From contig NZ_CP021354.1 of assembly GCF_003130705.1 (NCBI RefSeq), positions 2,108,001 to 2,172,000 on the forward strand: a stretch of 64,000 nucleotides of DNA, given 5' to 3'. Position 1 is the stretch's first letter, and the number at the start of each line of letters is the position of its first letter. Positions 1-8,294 of the stretch are shown here, piece after piece. The notes under the pieces were generated by a model. That model saw only the letters and a list, made by a program, of their open reading frames with translations. It was not told the origin of the DNA and did not search any database. The position numbers and the translations under genes are program-made. The DNA is from Rhodococcus oxybenzonivorans. Its GTDB lineage: Bacteria > Actinomycetota > Actinomycetes > Mycobacteriales > Mycobacteriaceae.

Positions 1-1
1 C

Positions 2-1072
2 GACCGCACCATCACCGTCGCATCGACCAGCCAGACCCCGACCGGCGACATGGTCTACGACCCCGCCGTCCGCTACCCGGACGAGGACAAGCTGCTCGAG
101 CGTCTCGACGTCTCGGCCCGCGAACTGACCGCGATCGACGGGCTCGCCGCCGCCACCGCATTGTTCGGCAGCACCGCCGCCGCCAACTTCCTGCTGGTCG
201 GCGCGGCCTACCAGGCCGGCGGACTTCCCGTACCGGCCCGCTTCATCGAGGAAGCCCTCGAAATCAACGGGGTGGCCGTCGAGTCCAACAAGGCCGCCTT
301 CCACTGGGGACGCGTCGCCGTCGCCGACCGGGAAGCCTTCCTCGCCGCCACCAGCTCGGCTGCCGTGCCGCAGCGCAGCGACACCGTCGTCCCGACGCAC
401 CTGTTCGCCGGGTCCACCCTCGGCGGTACGACGCGCGAGCTCACCGAACGCCGCGCAGCCAACCTTGTTGCCTTCCAAGGTGACCGGGTCGCCGCCCGCT
501 ACATCGCCCTGGTGCAACAGGCGTGGGACGCCGAGCGCGAGCTGGGCAGCCGCACCGAGTTCAGCGAGTCCGTCGCCGCCGGGCTGCACAAGCTCACCGC
601 CTACAAGGACGAGTACGAAGTGGCCCGGATGCTCACCGACCAGGCTTTCCTCGACGCCGCAGCGGGCGAGGTGCCCGGCGCCGGCAAGCTGACCTACAAG
701 CTGCATCCGCCCGTCCTCAAGGCGATGGGCCGCAAGAACAAGATCGGACTCGGGCCACGCTCGCACGTCGCCCTCAAAGCCCTCGCCAAGGCGAAGTTCC
801 TGCGCGGCACCGCCTTCGACCCGTTCGGCTACGCCAAGGTCCGCCGGCTCGAGCGTCAACTGCTCGCGCACTACGAGTCGACGGTCAGCGAACTGATCGC
901 CGACCTCACCGCCGAGAACTACGACACCGCCGCTCAGATCGCCGCAACACCCGACCTCGTGCGGGGCTATGAAGACGTGAAACTCCGCAACGTCGCCGTC
1001 TACCTCCAGCGTCTCGCCGAACTCGGCGTCGACACCTCAGCCATCACGATCACCACTCCGGAAAGGTCCTGA
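2..1072 (+). CDS. Indolepyruvate-type 2-oxoacid ferredoxin oxidoreductase, C-terminal part (5' end outside window)
   Basis: The frame is open from base 2, so only about the last 356 residues are present; family members are usually over 1,100 residues. The visible part starts in the gamma-like domain (TPTGDMVYDP) and continues into the long C-terminal domain typical of this single-chain family. Known family role: thiamine- and iron-sulfur-dependent decarboxylation of aryl or branched 2-oxoacids to acyl-CoA, with electrons passed to ferredoxin. The thiamine and Fe-S domains would lie upstream and cannot be checked. Valine dehydrogenase begins 6 bases after the stop, so the two are probably one operon. 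The pairing suggests a supply of 2-oxoacid from amino acids, which is inference. Confidence 0.85.
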   Translation, partial: DRTITVASTSQTPTGDMVYDPAVRYPDEDKLLERLDVSARELTAIDGLAAATALFGSTAAANFLLVGAAYQAGGLPVPARFIEEALEINGVAVESNKAAFHWGRVAVADREAFLAATSSAAVPQRSDTVVPTHLFAGSTLGGTTRELTERRAANLVAFQGDRVAARYIALVQQAWDAERELGSRTEFSESVAAGLHKLTAYKDEYEVARMLTDQAFLDAAAGEVPGAGKLTYKLHPPVLKAMGRKNKIGLGPRSHVALKALAKAKFLRGTAFDPFGYAKVRRLERQLLAHYESTVSELIADLTAENYDTAAQIAATPDLVRGYEDVKLRNVAVYLQRLAELGVDTSAITITTPERS

Positions 1073-1078
1073 GAAAAG

Positions 1079-2173
1079 ATGACTCTCACCGTCGAACGTA
1101 CCGATACTGCGCTGCCCGAGAAGGCTGGTGTCTTCGGACGCACCGACTTTCCCGCCGACTCGGCGCACGAGCAGGTCACGTTCTTCCAGGATCCCGCCAC
1201 CGGTCTGAAGGCGATTGTCGCGATTCACGACACCACCCTCGGACCCGCCCTCGGGGGCACCCGCTTCTACCCGTACGCCGACGAGGCCGCCGCGCTCGAG
1301 GACGTGCTGCGGCTGTCGCGGGGCATGACCTACAAGTCGGCGATCGCCGGAGTGGACCTCGGCGGCGGCAAGGCCGTCATCATCGGCGACCCGGCCACCG
1401 GCAAGTCGGAGGCGCTGCTCGAGGCGTACGCCCGCTTCGTCCAGACCCTCGGCGGCCGGTACATCACCGCCGGTGACGTGGGCACCAACTCCGACGACCT
1501 CGACGTCATGGGCCGCGCCACCGACTACGTCGTCGGACGCAACACGTCCGCCGGCGGATCCGGCGACAGCGCGCCGATGACCGCGCTCGGTGTCTTCCAG
1601 GCCATGAAGGCCGGCGCCCAGGCCACGTGGGGGACCCCCAGCCTCGCCGGGCGCACCGTCGGCGTCGAGGGCACCGGCAAGGTCGGCTACCAGCTGATCA
1701 AGCTGCTGCTCGCCGACGGCGCATCCGTGGTCGCCACCGACGTCAACGCCGCCGCCCTCGATCGGGTGGTCCGCGACTTCCCCGAGGTGAAGGTGGCGTC
1801 GAGCGTCATCGATCAGGAACTCGACGTGTACGCGCCGTGCGCGATGGGCGCAACCCTGACCGACACCTCTGTCGCCGCGATCACCGCCGAGGTGATCTGC
1901 GGTGCCGCCAACAACCAGCTCGCCCACCCCGCGGTCGAGCACGACCTCGGCGAACGCGGCATCACGTGGGTGCCCGACTACGTCGCCAACGGCGGCGGCA
2001 TCATCCAGGTGGCCGGTGAACGCATCGGCACCCCGGCAACCGACGTCCGCGCGCAGGTCGAGAAGATCTTCGACACCGTCGTGGAGATCCTCGACACGGC
2101 CCGACGGAACGGCATCCTCGCCGGCGCCGCAGCCGACGCCGTCGCCGAGGCCCGGATCGCTGCAGCCAGGTAG
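1079..2173 (+). CDS. vdh: Valine (branched-chain amino acid) dehydrogenase
   Basis: Glu/Leu/Phe/Val dehydrogenase family, 364 residues, the usual length for actinobacterial valine dehydrogenase. It catalyses NAD-dependent oxidative deamination of L-valine and relatives to the 2-oxoacid in the cytoplasm. The substrate/catalytic lysines are seen at K86 (MTYK) and K98 (GGGKAV), an aspartate at D133 (GDVGTN), and the NAD Rossmann loop at 198-203 (GTGKVG). The sequence closely resembles Streptomyces valine dehydrogenases (LGPALGGTRFYPYA, GAANNQLAHP), which favours valine over phenylalanine. Its TAG stop is the first bases of a large inverted repeat. It follows the ferredoxin oxidoreductase by 6 bases. 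Leucine or isoleucine may also be substrates. Confidence 0.93.
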   Translation: MTLTVERTDTALPEKAGVFGRTDFPADSAHEQVTFFQDPATGLKAIVAIHDTTLGPALGGTRFYPYADEAAALEDVLRLSRGMTYKSAIAGVDLGGGKAVIIGDPATGKSEALLEAYARFVQTLGGRYITAGDVGTNSDDLDVMGRATDYVVGRNTSAGGSGDSAPMTALGVFQAMKAGAQATWGTPSLAGRTVGVEGTGKVGYQLIKLLLADGASVVATDVNAAALDRVVRDFPEVKVASSVIDQELDVYAPCAMGATLTDTSVAAITAEVICGAANNQLAHPAVEHDLGERGITWVPDYVANGGGIIQVAGERIGTPATDVRAQVEKIFDTVVEILDTARRNGILAGAAADAVAEARIAAAR

Positions 2174-2241
2174 GCGGCTCCGCCCGTGAGTGGTTAACGA
2201 GTCCCTGCACTCGTTAACCACTCACGGGCGCGCAGCGCCTA
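2171..2241. terminator. Long inverted repeat / terminator, copy 1
   Basis: Perfect 20-base arms (2183-2202 and 2209-2228, each containing GTTAAC) surround the loop CCCTGC. Outer bases TAGGCG and CGCCTA add a second partial stem. The TAG of the left outer arm is the stop codon of valine dehydrogenase. A near-identical copy lies at 32612-32685 and a divergent one at 10294-10343. There is no T tract. It most likely ends vdh transcription; being a repeated module it could also be a dispersed element. Confidence 0.85.
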
Positions 2242-2252
2242 CGCTCTCCCTC

Positions 2253-3377
2253 ATGGAGAACGAGTTCGTCCGCTGGACCGAGGACGGCACCGAGCATTCG
2301 GCGGTGTGGCGGTCTACCAGCGGTGCGAGGCCGCCGAAGAAGATCCGGGTGGCAGACGACACCATGACGGCCGACGAGGCCTACCGTCTCGCTTGCGAGG
2401 GGACGGCGTTGTTGTGGCGCGGTGACTTTCACAACGCCCGGCAACTGTCCGTCGCCGTCGCGAAGCGTACCGACCGCAAACCGCGCAAGGCCTCGGACGA
2501 CCCCGCGACCGCATTTCACTTGCACCGGCAGACGCAGTCGAGGCGGGCGGGCATTCTCGGCATGCTGCTGGTCCCGTTCGACGCCGATCAGTCCGTTCCG
2601 TTGCGACGGGCCCCCGACGTGCGGCAGGCCGTGCTGGAGGCCTACGGGCCGAGCGATCAGCCCACGGTCACCACCCTGCGCGACCTGCTCGGCGCCATCG
2701 GTGCCCACGAATGGCAGAAGAAGGGCGTCGACATTCCGGCCCTGGGCGCCCGAATTCATCCCGGATACGGCGTGTTTTCCCCGATCCGCGGCGAATACGT
2801 CGACTTGGTAGCGGACACCCCGCTGCCGTCGCTCGAGATGGCATTCGACATCGGCACCGGAACGGGTGTGCTCGCGGCGGTACTCGCCCACCGCGGCGTG
2901 AAGAAAATACTTGCCACAGAGGTTGATTCGAAGGCCCTCGCCTCCGCCCGGGCCAATCTGGAGCGACTCGGCTACTCGGACCGCGTGCAGCTGGTGGAGG
3001 CGGACTTGTTCCCTGAAGGTCGTGCGCCCCTGGTGGTGTGCAATCCGCCGTGGATCCCCGCGAAACCCACCTCGCCCATCGAGTACGCCATCTACGACCC
3101 CGACAGCGCGATGCTCCGCGGCTTCCTCGCGGGTCTGACCGAGCACCTCGAACCCGGGGGCGAGGGCTGGCTCGTGCTCTCCGACATCGCCGAGCATCTG
3201 GGACTGCGTAGCCGGGACCAACTTCTGGCCCTCTTCGACGAAGCCGGACTTACCGTCGCCGGACGCCGCGACGTGACGCCGCGGCACGGAAAGGTTGCCG
3301 ACCGCACCGACCCACTGCATGCCGCGCGCGCTCGGGAAGTGACGTCGCTGTGGCGGTTGGTGCCCACGACGCGATAG
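2253..3377 (+). CDS. Class I SAM-dependent methyltransferase with NPPW motif
   Basis: A 374-residue protein. The C-terminal half is a Rossmann methyltransferase: SAM loop DIGTGTG at about residues 198-204, acidic ribose-binding residue in ATEVD just after, and NPPW at about 263-266. The NPPW tetrad is typical of enzymes methylating exocyclic or amide nitrogen (HemK/PrmC and RsmC-like). The N-terminal 150 residues look like a substrate-recognition part and were not recognised. The start at 2253 is preferred: the open frame reaches back to 2190, but those codons fall inside the terminator hairpin. The target (rRNA, protein or small molecule) cannot be told from the sequence. Confidence 0.8.
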   Translation: MENEFVRWTEDGTEHSAVWRSTSGARPPKKIRVADDTMTADEAYRLACEGTALLWRGDFHNARQLSVAVAKRTDRKPRKASDDPATAFHLHRQTQSRRAGILGMLLVPFDADQSVPLRRAPDVRQAVLEAYGPSDQPTVTTLRDLLGAIGAHEWQKKGVDIPALGARIHPGYGVFSPIRGEYVDLVADTPLPSLEMAFDIGTGTGVLAAVLAHRGVKKILATEVDSKALASARANLERLGYSDRVQLVEADLFPEGRAPLVVCNPPWIPAKPTSPIEYAIYDPDSAMLRGFLAGLTEHLEPGGEGWLVLSDIAEHLGLRSRDQLLALFDEAGLTVAGRRDVTPRHGKVADRTDPLHAARAREVTSLWRLVPTTR

Positions 3378-3385
3378 GCCGGACG

Positions 3386-3413
3386 TGGCGCACCGAGAAA
3401 TACCCGTGCGCCA
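3386..3413. terminator. Short hairpin between methyltransferase and MFS genes
   Basis: Seven-base perfect arms, TGGCGCA at 3386-3392 and TGCGCCA at 3407-3413, separated by 14 bases. It lies 9 bases after the methyltransferase stop and 15 bases before the next start. No T tract; a weak terminator or attenuator is possible. Confidence 0.4.
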
Positions 3414-3427
3414 TAGGGTGGTGAGTT

Positions 3428-4738
3428 GTGCCGCCGCCTTCTCCTTCTTCGCCTACCCGCTTCCAGGGTGTGTTTCCTCGGGCTCGGGCGTTGCCGCCGC
3501 CGGTGAAACTGCTGCTGTCGTCGATGGTCTTGTTCAACGTCGGCTTCTACCTGGTGGTCCCGTTTCTCGCAGTCCACCTGTCCGACGACCTGGGTTTCGC
3601 GGGTTGGGCCGTCGGGCTCGTCCTGGGTCTGCGGATGTTCAGCCAGCAGGGCATGTTCTTTCTGGGCGGCAGCGTGGCCGATCGGTTCGGTGTCCGCCCG
3701 GCCGTGCTCGTGGGGATCGCGATTCGGGTGGTCGGCTTCCTGGTGCTCGGGTTCTCGGACACGATGATCGCGGTGGTTGTGGGCGTGTTGCTGATCGGCG
3801 TCGCCGCCGCACTCTTCGCCCCGGCCGTCGAGTCGGCCAATGCCGTGTACGGCAGAAAGCTGCAAGAGCAGGGCGTCATGCGGCGCACGGATCTCTTCGC
3901 GATGGAACAGATGTGCAGCCGCACGGGAACGGTGATCGGGCCCGCCCTGGGGGCCGTGTTACTGGCCTTCCCGTTCTCGTGGACCGCGGTCACGGCGGCG
4001 ATGTTGTTCGCGGCGATGTGGGTGGGTTTCTACCGTTGGCTGCCCGCCGATGACGACGCCGCCGTGGCAGTGCGGGAGGCGACCACGTTGCGGTTCGTGT
4101 GGCGAAGTGTGCTGACCAACAAGAGCTTTCTGGTGTTCGCCGCGCTGTGCAGCTTCCAGTTGCTGGCCTACAGCCAGCTGTATCTGATGCTGCCGGACCA
4201 ACTCGAGCGGGGGCTCGGCTCGCAGGCCGCCCTCGGCTGGTTCTACGTCGGAGCCGCCGTGTTCGTGATCGTCGGTCAGACTCCGACGGTGGCCTGTGCC
4301 CACCGCATCGGGCACCGGGCGGCAATCCTCGGCGGGCTGACCCTGATCGCCGTGTCATTCCTCGCTCCGGTCGCCGGCGCCGGGCAGGCGGCTGCGCCGC
4401 TGATCCAGATCGTCCTGTTGACAGTGTGGGTGGTCGTACTGCACCTGGGACAGATGCTGATGATTCCTCCGATGCGCGACACGATCGGCGCCCTCGCCGG
4501 CGAGACCAATCTGGGTGCACACTTCGGGATGCTCAACACGATCGGAGGGATGCTCTGCCTGCTCGGGTCGCTGGCGGTGGGGGCGATCTTCGACCTCGTC
4601 GACCTCGGTCGTGTCCCAGCGGCCACCTCCTGGGTGGCGGTGTCCGCTGCCGTGTTCGCCGCCACCGCCGCCCTCGCCGTGTGGACGGCCCGCGCCGGAG
4701 CCGTGCGCGCGATTATGCCCCGACGGGTGTCCGCTTGA
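3428..4738 (+). CDS. MFS transporter, MdtH-like
   Basis: Integral membrane protein of 436 residues with about 12 hydrophobic segments. The N-terminal half carries GLRMFSQQGMFFLGG followed by the MFS loop signature VADRFGVRP, an arrangement close to the MdtH/TetA drug-exporter group. The GTG start gives a proline-rich 25-residue leader; a later start is possible. The gene converges with a siderophore-type binding lipoprotein and overlaps it by 26 bases, so the two share a 3' region rather than an operon. Substrate unknown. Drug or siderophore export is only a guess from family and neighbour. Confidence 0.8.
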   Translation: MPPPSPSSPTRFQGVFPRARALPPPVKLLLSSMVLFNVGFYLVVPFLAVHLSDDLGFAGWAVGLVLGLRMFSQQGMFFLGGSVADRFGVRPAVLVGIAIRVVGFLVLGFSDTMIAVVVGVLLIGVAAALFAPAVESANAVYGRKLQEQGVMRRTDLFAMEQMCSRTGTVIGPALGAVLLAFPFSWTAVTAAMLFAAMWVGFYRWLPADDDAAVAVREATTLRFVWRSVLTNKSFLVFAALCSFQLLAYSQLYLMLPDQLERGLGSQAALGWFYVGAAVFVIVGQTPTVACAHRIGHRAAILGGLTLIAVSFLAPVAGAGQAAAPLIQIVLLTVWVVVLHLGQMLMIPPMRDTIGALAGETNLGAHFGMLNTIGGMLCLLGSLAVGAIFDLVDLGRVPAATSWVAVSAAVFAATAALAVWTARAGAVRAIMPRRVSA

Positions 4739-5738
4739 TCTTCTCGACGAACTGGTCGAGAACGAACGGGATGGTCAACGGGTTCGGCATCGACACGGCA
4801 TCGCTCACGACGGGATCGAGTCCGACGAGCCCACCGGATCGCACGACCTCGAGATTGGTGAACGCCGGCAGGGACGTGAGTCGCTCGCGGGCCGCGTCGT
4901 AGTTGTCGACGAGCAGCACATCGCCGTCCAAGAGGTCGAGGTTTTCGGGGGAGACGTCAAAGTAGAGCGCGTTGTCGAAGCGGGTGCTCAATGCGGCGGG
5001 CAGCACGAAACCGAGCTGGGTGAGCAGCTGGCTGCGAGCAGCGGAGGGGCTGAAGGCACGCAGCGACCCGTCACCACGGACCGTCACCAGGACGGCCGAC
5101 TTGCCGGCGAAGTGAGGGTTGGCGGTGCGCGCGCGAACGACGGCTTCCTCCACCTCACGGACCTGCTCGGCGGCGCGTTCGGGCAGCCCGACCGCGGCAC
5201 CGATCCGCTGGGTCACCTCCTGCCACGGCAGCACCCAGTCGGTCTGATCGGCCGCATGGAGCACGGTCGGGGCGATAGCGCTGAGCTGCTGATACGTGCT
5301 CTCGTTGATCGCGTTGTTCACCGCCACGATGAGGTCGGGAGTCGATGCGGCAATCGTTTCGACGTCGAATGAGCTGGTGGCGTTGGCCAGCGCTATCGGG
5401 TCGGCCCCGCCCAGGCTCGCGTCGGCCCACTGGCCGATACCGTCGTCGACAGAACCCTTCCAGACCGGAACGAGGACGGGAATCACGCCGAGGGAGAGCA
5501 GAACGTCGGCGTCGCCGATGCCGACAGCAGCGACCCGTGTCGGTGCCTGGGTCAGCGTCGTGGATCCGTGCACGTGGTCGATGGTGACCGGAAAGGCCCC
5601 CGGCTCTGCGCCAGAGGCGTTTTCACCGGCTGCGGCGGGTGACGAGTCGCTGTCCGAGCCGCATGCTGACACGGCAAGACCTGCGACGGTCGCGAACGTC
5701 AGGGACAACACGGCACGTCGACTGAGGGTGGGAGGCAT
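4713..5738 (-). CDS. Siderophore-type ABC transporter substrate-binding lipoprotein (FecB/FepB-like)
   Basis: Predicted 341-residue lipoprotein. An SRRAVLSL twin-arginine-like start and hydrophobic stretch lead to a lipobox LAVSAC with lipidated Cys26. The mature part has the class III periplasmic binding protein pattern: PTRVAAVG, SFDVETIAASTPDLIV, then a long helix and a C-terminal lobe. Such proteins capture ferric siderophores or haem on the cell surface and pass them to a permease/ATPase. No permease or ATPase is adjacent, so it must work with a transporter encoded elsewhere. The start at 5738 is chosen because the signal peptide begins there; the frame is open 144 bases further but reads as junk. 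A palindrome lies 21 bases upstream. Confidence 0.88.
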   Translation of the reverse strand: MPPTLSRRAVLSLTFATVAGLAVSACGSDSDSSPAAAGENASGAEPGAFPVTIDHVHGSTTLTQAPTRVAAVGIGDADVLLSLGVIPVLVPVWKGSVDDGIGQWADASLGGADPIALANATSSFDVETIAASTPDLIVAVNNAINESTYQQLSAIAPTVLHAADQTDWVLPWQEVTQRIGAAVGLPERAAEQVREVEEAVVRARTANPHFAGKSAVLVTVRGDGSLRAFSPSAARSQLLTQLGFVLPAALSTRFDNALYFDVSPENLDLLDGDVLLVDNYDAARERLTSLPAFTNLEVVRSGGLVGLDPVVSDAVSMPNPLTIPFVLDQFVEKIKRTPVGA

Positions 5739-5758
5739 GAGGCAGGGTCCTTTCGAGC

Positions 5759-5776
5759 ACTTTGGGTACCCTAATA
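5759..5776. promoter_or_regulatory. Possible operator upstream of the binding lipoprotein
   Basis: A palindromic core TTTGGGTACCCTAA followed by TATAGG lies just upstream of the start at 5738. It has TTAGG/CCTAA-like ends in the minus reading but not the 19-base spacing of a DtxR/IdeR iron box, so iron control is not claimed. Confidence 0.3.
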
Positions 5777-5850
5777 TAGGCGACGGGCCGGGCGGCCGGT
5801 TGGGCGAGCACTCGGGCCCCGATGGCGACGGGTGCGGGCTGGGGACAGCA

Positions 5851-5894
5851 CAGTGCGCCGTCACGGTAGTCGGAACTACCACAACGGCGCACTG
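5851..5894 (-). terminator. Nested hairpin after the small basic protein gene
   Basis: Outer arms CAGTGCGCCG (5851-5860) and CGGCGCACTG (5885-5894) are perfect complements and enclose a second hairpin GGTAGT-CGGA-ACTACC (5865-5880). It begins 7 bases beyond the stop at 5902 and probably terminates that leftward gene. Confidence 0.7.
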
Positions 5895-5901
5895 GTAAGG
5901 G

Positions 5902-6036
5902 TCAGCGCTTCTTGACGTGCGAGACGATCTCTGGATCGACCTGCCCGTTCGACTTCGACTTCTTGTCGGCGCGCTTTTCTTTCAACGACTTACCGGACTT
6001 CTTGGACATGGAATTGCGGGGCGATTTGTCGGCCAT
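5902..6036 (-). CDS. Small lysine-rich conserved protein
   Basis: A 44-residue, strongly basic protein (KKSGKSLKEKRADKKSK) with no cysteine, no signal peptide and no membrane segment; it is expected to be disordered and cytoplasmic. Similar short Lys-rich proteins with an MSKKSGKSLKEKR-like core occur widely in mycobacteria and rhodococci, but I know of no assigned function. The start at 6036 is preferred because an AGGGA element precedes it and the conserved core begins shortly after; the frame extends 60 bases further. It has its own strong hairpin downstream, so it looks monocistronic. Nucleic-acid or ribosome binding is inferred from charge only. Confidence 0.7.
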   Translation of the reverse strand: MADKSPRNSMSKKSGKSLKEKRADKKSKSNGQVDPEIVSHVKKR

Positions 6037-6131
6037 GGACTCATCCCTGAACAGCGGAACCTGGACGGCGCCGATAGTGCCGACACTACGCCACATTTCG
6101 CGTAGACCGGACCAATCACAGAAGAGGGCCG

Positions 6132-7520
6132 TCAGGACGACGGGTCGTCGAAAAGGGTCTGCTCTTCCGGGTTGTTGAACAGCCCCATCTGCTCCGGCCG
6201 GGGCTTCGTTTCGGAAGCTGGATGAGGGGGCGGAAGGACGATCGTGCGCAGCGCGTCACGCAGATCCCCGACTACCCGCTCCCAGCCGTCGGCATGCGAA
6301 TCGGACGTCTCGGCCATCGCAGTCTCGGCGTGCTGACGGAATTCGTCGGCGTCCCGGCGGAGCTGCGCGACCCACTCGGTGCCGGTGTTGAGCAGCGACA
6401 CGATGAGGTCGCGGTCGTGACCGCAGACGTCGGCGACGACCGCGGCATCGGTACCGCCGTCGCCCTCGGGGTCGAGGTGGAACAACGTGAGCAGTTCGTT
6501 GGGCAGTTCGGCGGCCGTCATGCGGCTTTCGACGATGATGGTGTTCTCGTCGGGGTCGTCGTCCCGGCGGAAGAACAGCTGTCCGCCGAACCGCGCCGCG
6601 AAGTCACCGTCGACGGTCCTCAGGAAGTCGGAGAACACCTTGCAGCTGTCGGTGAGGTGCTGCGGGACGAACGGATTGCCCGACACCTCGAGGAACGCCG
6701 ACAACCGATCGTCCACTAGCACGAACTTGATCCGCGACCACGTCCGGTTGAGGTCCGCGGTGACCTCGGCTGCCCGGGTGCGGTCGCTGATGTCGTGGAT
6801 GAGCGGCGCGAAGAGCTGAACATCCACCGAGTCGGCGAGCGGGCCGATGAACAGGATGGTGTTGCCGACCCGAATCGGAACGTCGCCGTCGGGGTCCCGC
6901 TCGGGTAGCAGGCCGAGCATCGGGACCAGGGACAGCGTGATCAGCTCGTGGAGATGCTCCGCGTCGCGTGGGACGACTGCTGCGGCGGGATCGAGCTGGG
7001 TGACCAGGGGCGGACGCACCGCGACGGGATCGAATGCCGCGGCCGGGTCGGTGCTGGATGTTTCGGTGCTCAGGAACGCCGGATGCGTCACTCCCCACAC
7101 GTCCCGGAACGCGGCGACGGTCATCGCGGCGAGCTGATCGGACCACGACTGCTTCTTGTCGACGAAGAACGCGGGCGACCCGTCGTCCGCCTCGTCGTCC
7201 GGACCGCGGGTCGGTCGATTCCAGCCCAACTCGGTGAGGTAGTGCTGTTCGGCGTTCGACAACATGCGGTCGGGGTGCAGATAGTGGTTGGACGGCACCT
7301 CGCAGCGCACCGTGTCGCCGTCCCAGACGACGAATTGGATGCAGGGCATCAGTCCACGAGATTCGTCGAGCTCCTCGAAGCCCGATTCGAGTACCAGAAG
7401 GTCCTCGTCGTGCATCGCTGCCAGGTAGTCGGCGAGGCGACGCTGGAACTCGGCCCAATCGCGATTTACGCTGACGTCCAGATCGAAGTCCTGCATGTCT
7501 GCTCCGTCCGGCTCGGCCAC
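6132..7520 (-). CDS. TY-Chap/YbjN-type peptide-binding chaperone, ESX-associated
   Basis: A 462-residue acidic soluble protein. Residues 1 to about 130 form one alpha/beta unit (QFVVWDGDTVRCEVPSN) and about 185-340 a YbjN/T3SS-chaperone-like unit (RTWSRIKFVLVDDRLSAFLE). The C-terminus is low-complexity. This two-part build matches the TY-Chap family (T3SS and YbjN-like peptide-binding chaperones) found with actinobacterial type VII secretion genes. It is last in a leftward run: Pro-rich membrane protein, PPE-like protein, EspG, this gene. The likely role is holding the ESX substrate, which is inferred from context. GTG at 7520 or ATG at 7496 (GGAG before it) could be the start. Family assignment is from recollected sequence pattern. 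Confidence 0.65.
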   Translation of the reverse strand: MAEPDGADMQDFDLDVSVNRDWAEFQRRLADYLAAMHDEDLLVLESGFEELDESRGLMPCIQFVVWDGDTVRCEVPSNHYLHPDRMLSNAEQHYLTELGWNRPTRGPDDEADDGSPAFFVDKKQSWSDQLAAMTVAAFRDVWGVTHPAFLSTETSSTDPAAAFDPVAVRPPLVTQLDPAAAVVPRDAEHLHELITLSLVPMLGLLPERDPDGDVPIRVGNTILFIGPLADSVDVQLFAPLIHDISDRTRAAEVTADLNRTWSRIKFVLVDDRLSAFLEVSGNPFVPQHLTDSCKVFSDFLRTVDGDFAARFGGQLFFRRDDDPDENTIIVESRMTAAELPNELLTLFHLDPEGDGGTDAAVVADVCGHDRDLIVSLLNTGTEWVAQLRRDADEFRQHAETAMAETSDSHADGWERVVGDLRDALRTIVLPPPHPASETKPRPEQMGLFNNPEEQTLFDDPSS

Positions 7521-7590
7521 GGGTCACCTACTTTCGCCCTACACGGTAGTCGCGAACGCCGACACCGCAGCGCGGGAGGGGACGAAACGC

Positions 7591-8292
7591 TCAGACGGGG
7601 TGCCCGGCGTCGATACGTCCGGTCAGCCGGTCGACTGCGGCGAGGAGGTCCCAGGACGTGCCCGGCTCCACCGCCACCGTCGTATCACCCCACACCAGGT
7701 AGCGACCGTCGCCGTCGATGTCGCGCCAGGCGAGACCGCCCACTGGTTGCGAGGAGTGCCGCCCACCTCGGATCACCGCGATGGTGCCCTGGCTCGTCGA
7801 TGACTGCTCGAGCAGCTTCGTTACCGCACGGGACCGCACAGACCGCTCTGCTGGTCCGGTCATCTCGGCGCGGGTGACCACGGTGCCGGGGGCGTGGCCG
7901 GCGTTGACGTCCGGAAGCTGGGCAATCAGCTGGCGGCCGAGGTCGTAGGGCTCGCAGCGGCGGAGCACCACTTCGGCGCCGGCATGCTGCTGGGCGGCGA
8001 TCGCGTGCCCGCGGGCCGTCGCCCCGAGCAGTCGGATCGGGGTGTGGCTGCCTTCGCCCAGACAACCCGAAATCTCGATCCGCAGTTCCGGCTCGGCGAG
8101 TACGACGAGCGCGGCCGCGAGGTGGTCGTGTTCGGGACCGGAGAACTCGTCCCTGACTCTGCTCTGCTCAACTGCATACTCCGCGGCGTCGGCTTGTCGG
8201 CTCCCACCACGGAACGGGAACGGGAGACGATCCTGTCCGGTCTTCGCCCACAGCGCCGGGAATTGCCCGACGCTCAACGTCCACTGCGTCAT
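7591..8292 (-). CDS. ESX secretion-associated protein EspG family
   Basis: A 233-residue protein opening with WTLSVGQFPALWAKTG and LPFPF, the pattern of EspG proteins (aromatic-rich start, LxxxEFxxLW, then the central sheet). EspG proteins are cytosolic chaperones that bind the tip of PE/PPE proteins and keep them secretion-competent for type VII systems. The upstream gene, a PPE-like protein, stops 2 bases before this start, so the pair is translated together and is probably a cognate substrate/chaperone pair. Lengths of 230-290 residues are usual. No core ESX component is nearby. Confidence 0.8.
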   Translation of the reverse strand: MTQWTLSVGQFPALWAKTGQDRLPFPFRGGSRQADAAEYAVEQSRVRDEFSGPEHDHLAAALVVLAEPELRIEISGCLGEGSHTPIRLLGATARGHAIAAQQHAGAEVVLRRCEPYDLGRQLIAQLPDVNAGHAPGTVVTRAEMTGPAERSVRSRAVTKLLEQSSTSQGTIAVIRGGRHSSQPVGGLAWRDIDGDGRYLVWGDTTVAVEPGTSWDLLAAVDRLTGRIDAGHPV

Positions 8293-8294
8293 GC

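Noticed and set aside
1037..2221. Minus-strand frame opposite valine dehydrogenase
   Set aside because: Antisense shadow; the plus strand carries catalytic and NAD motifs.
5759..5776. IdeR/DtxR iron box upstream of the siderophore-type lipoprotein
   Set aside because: The half-sites are too close (14-base palindrome instead of the 19-base box), so only a generic operator is reported.
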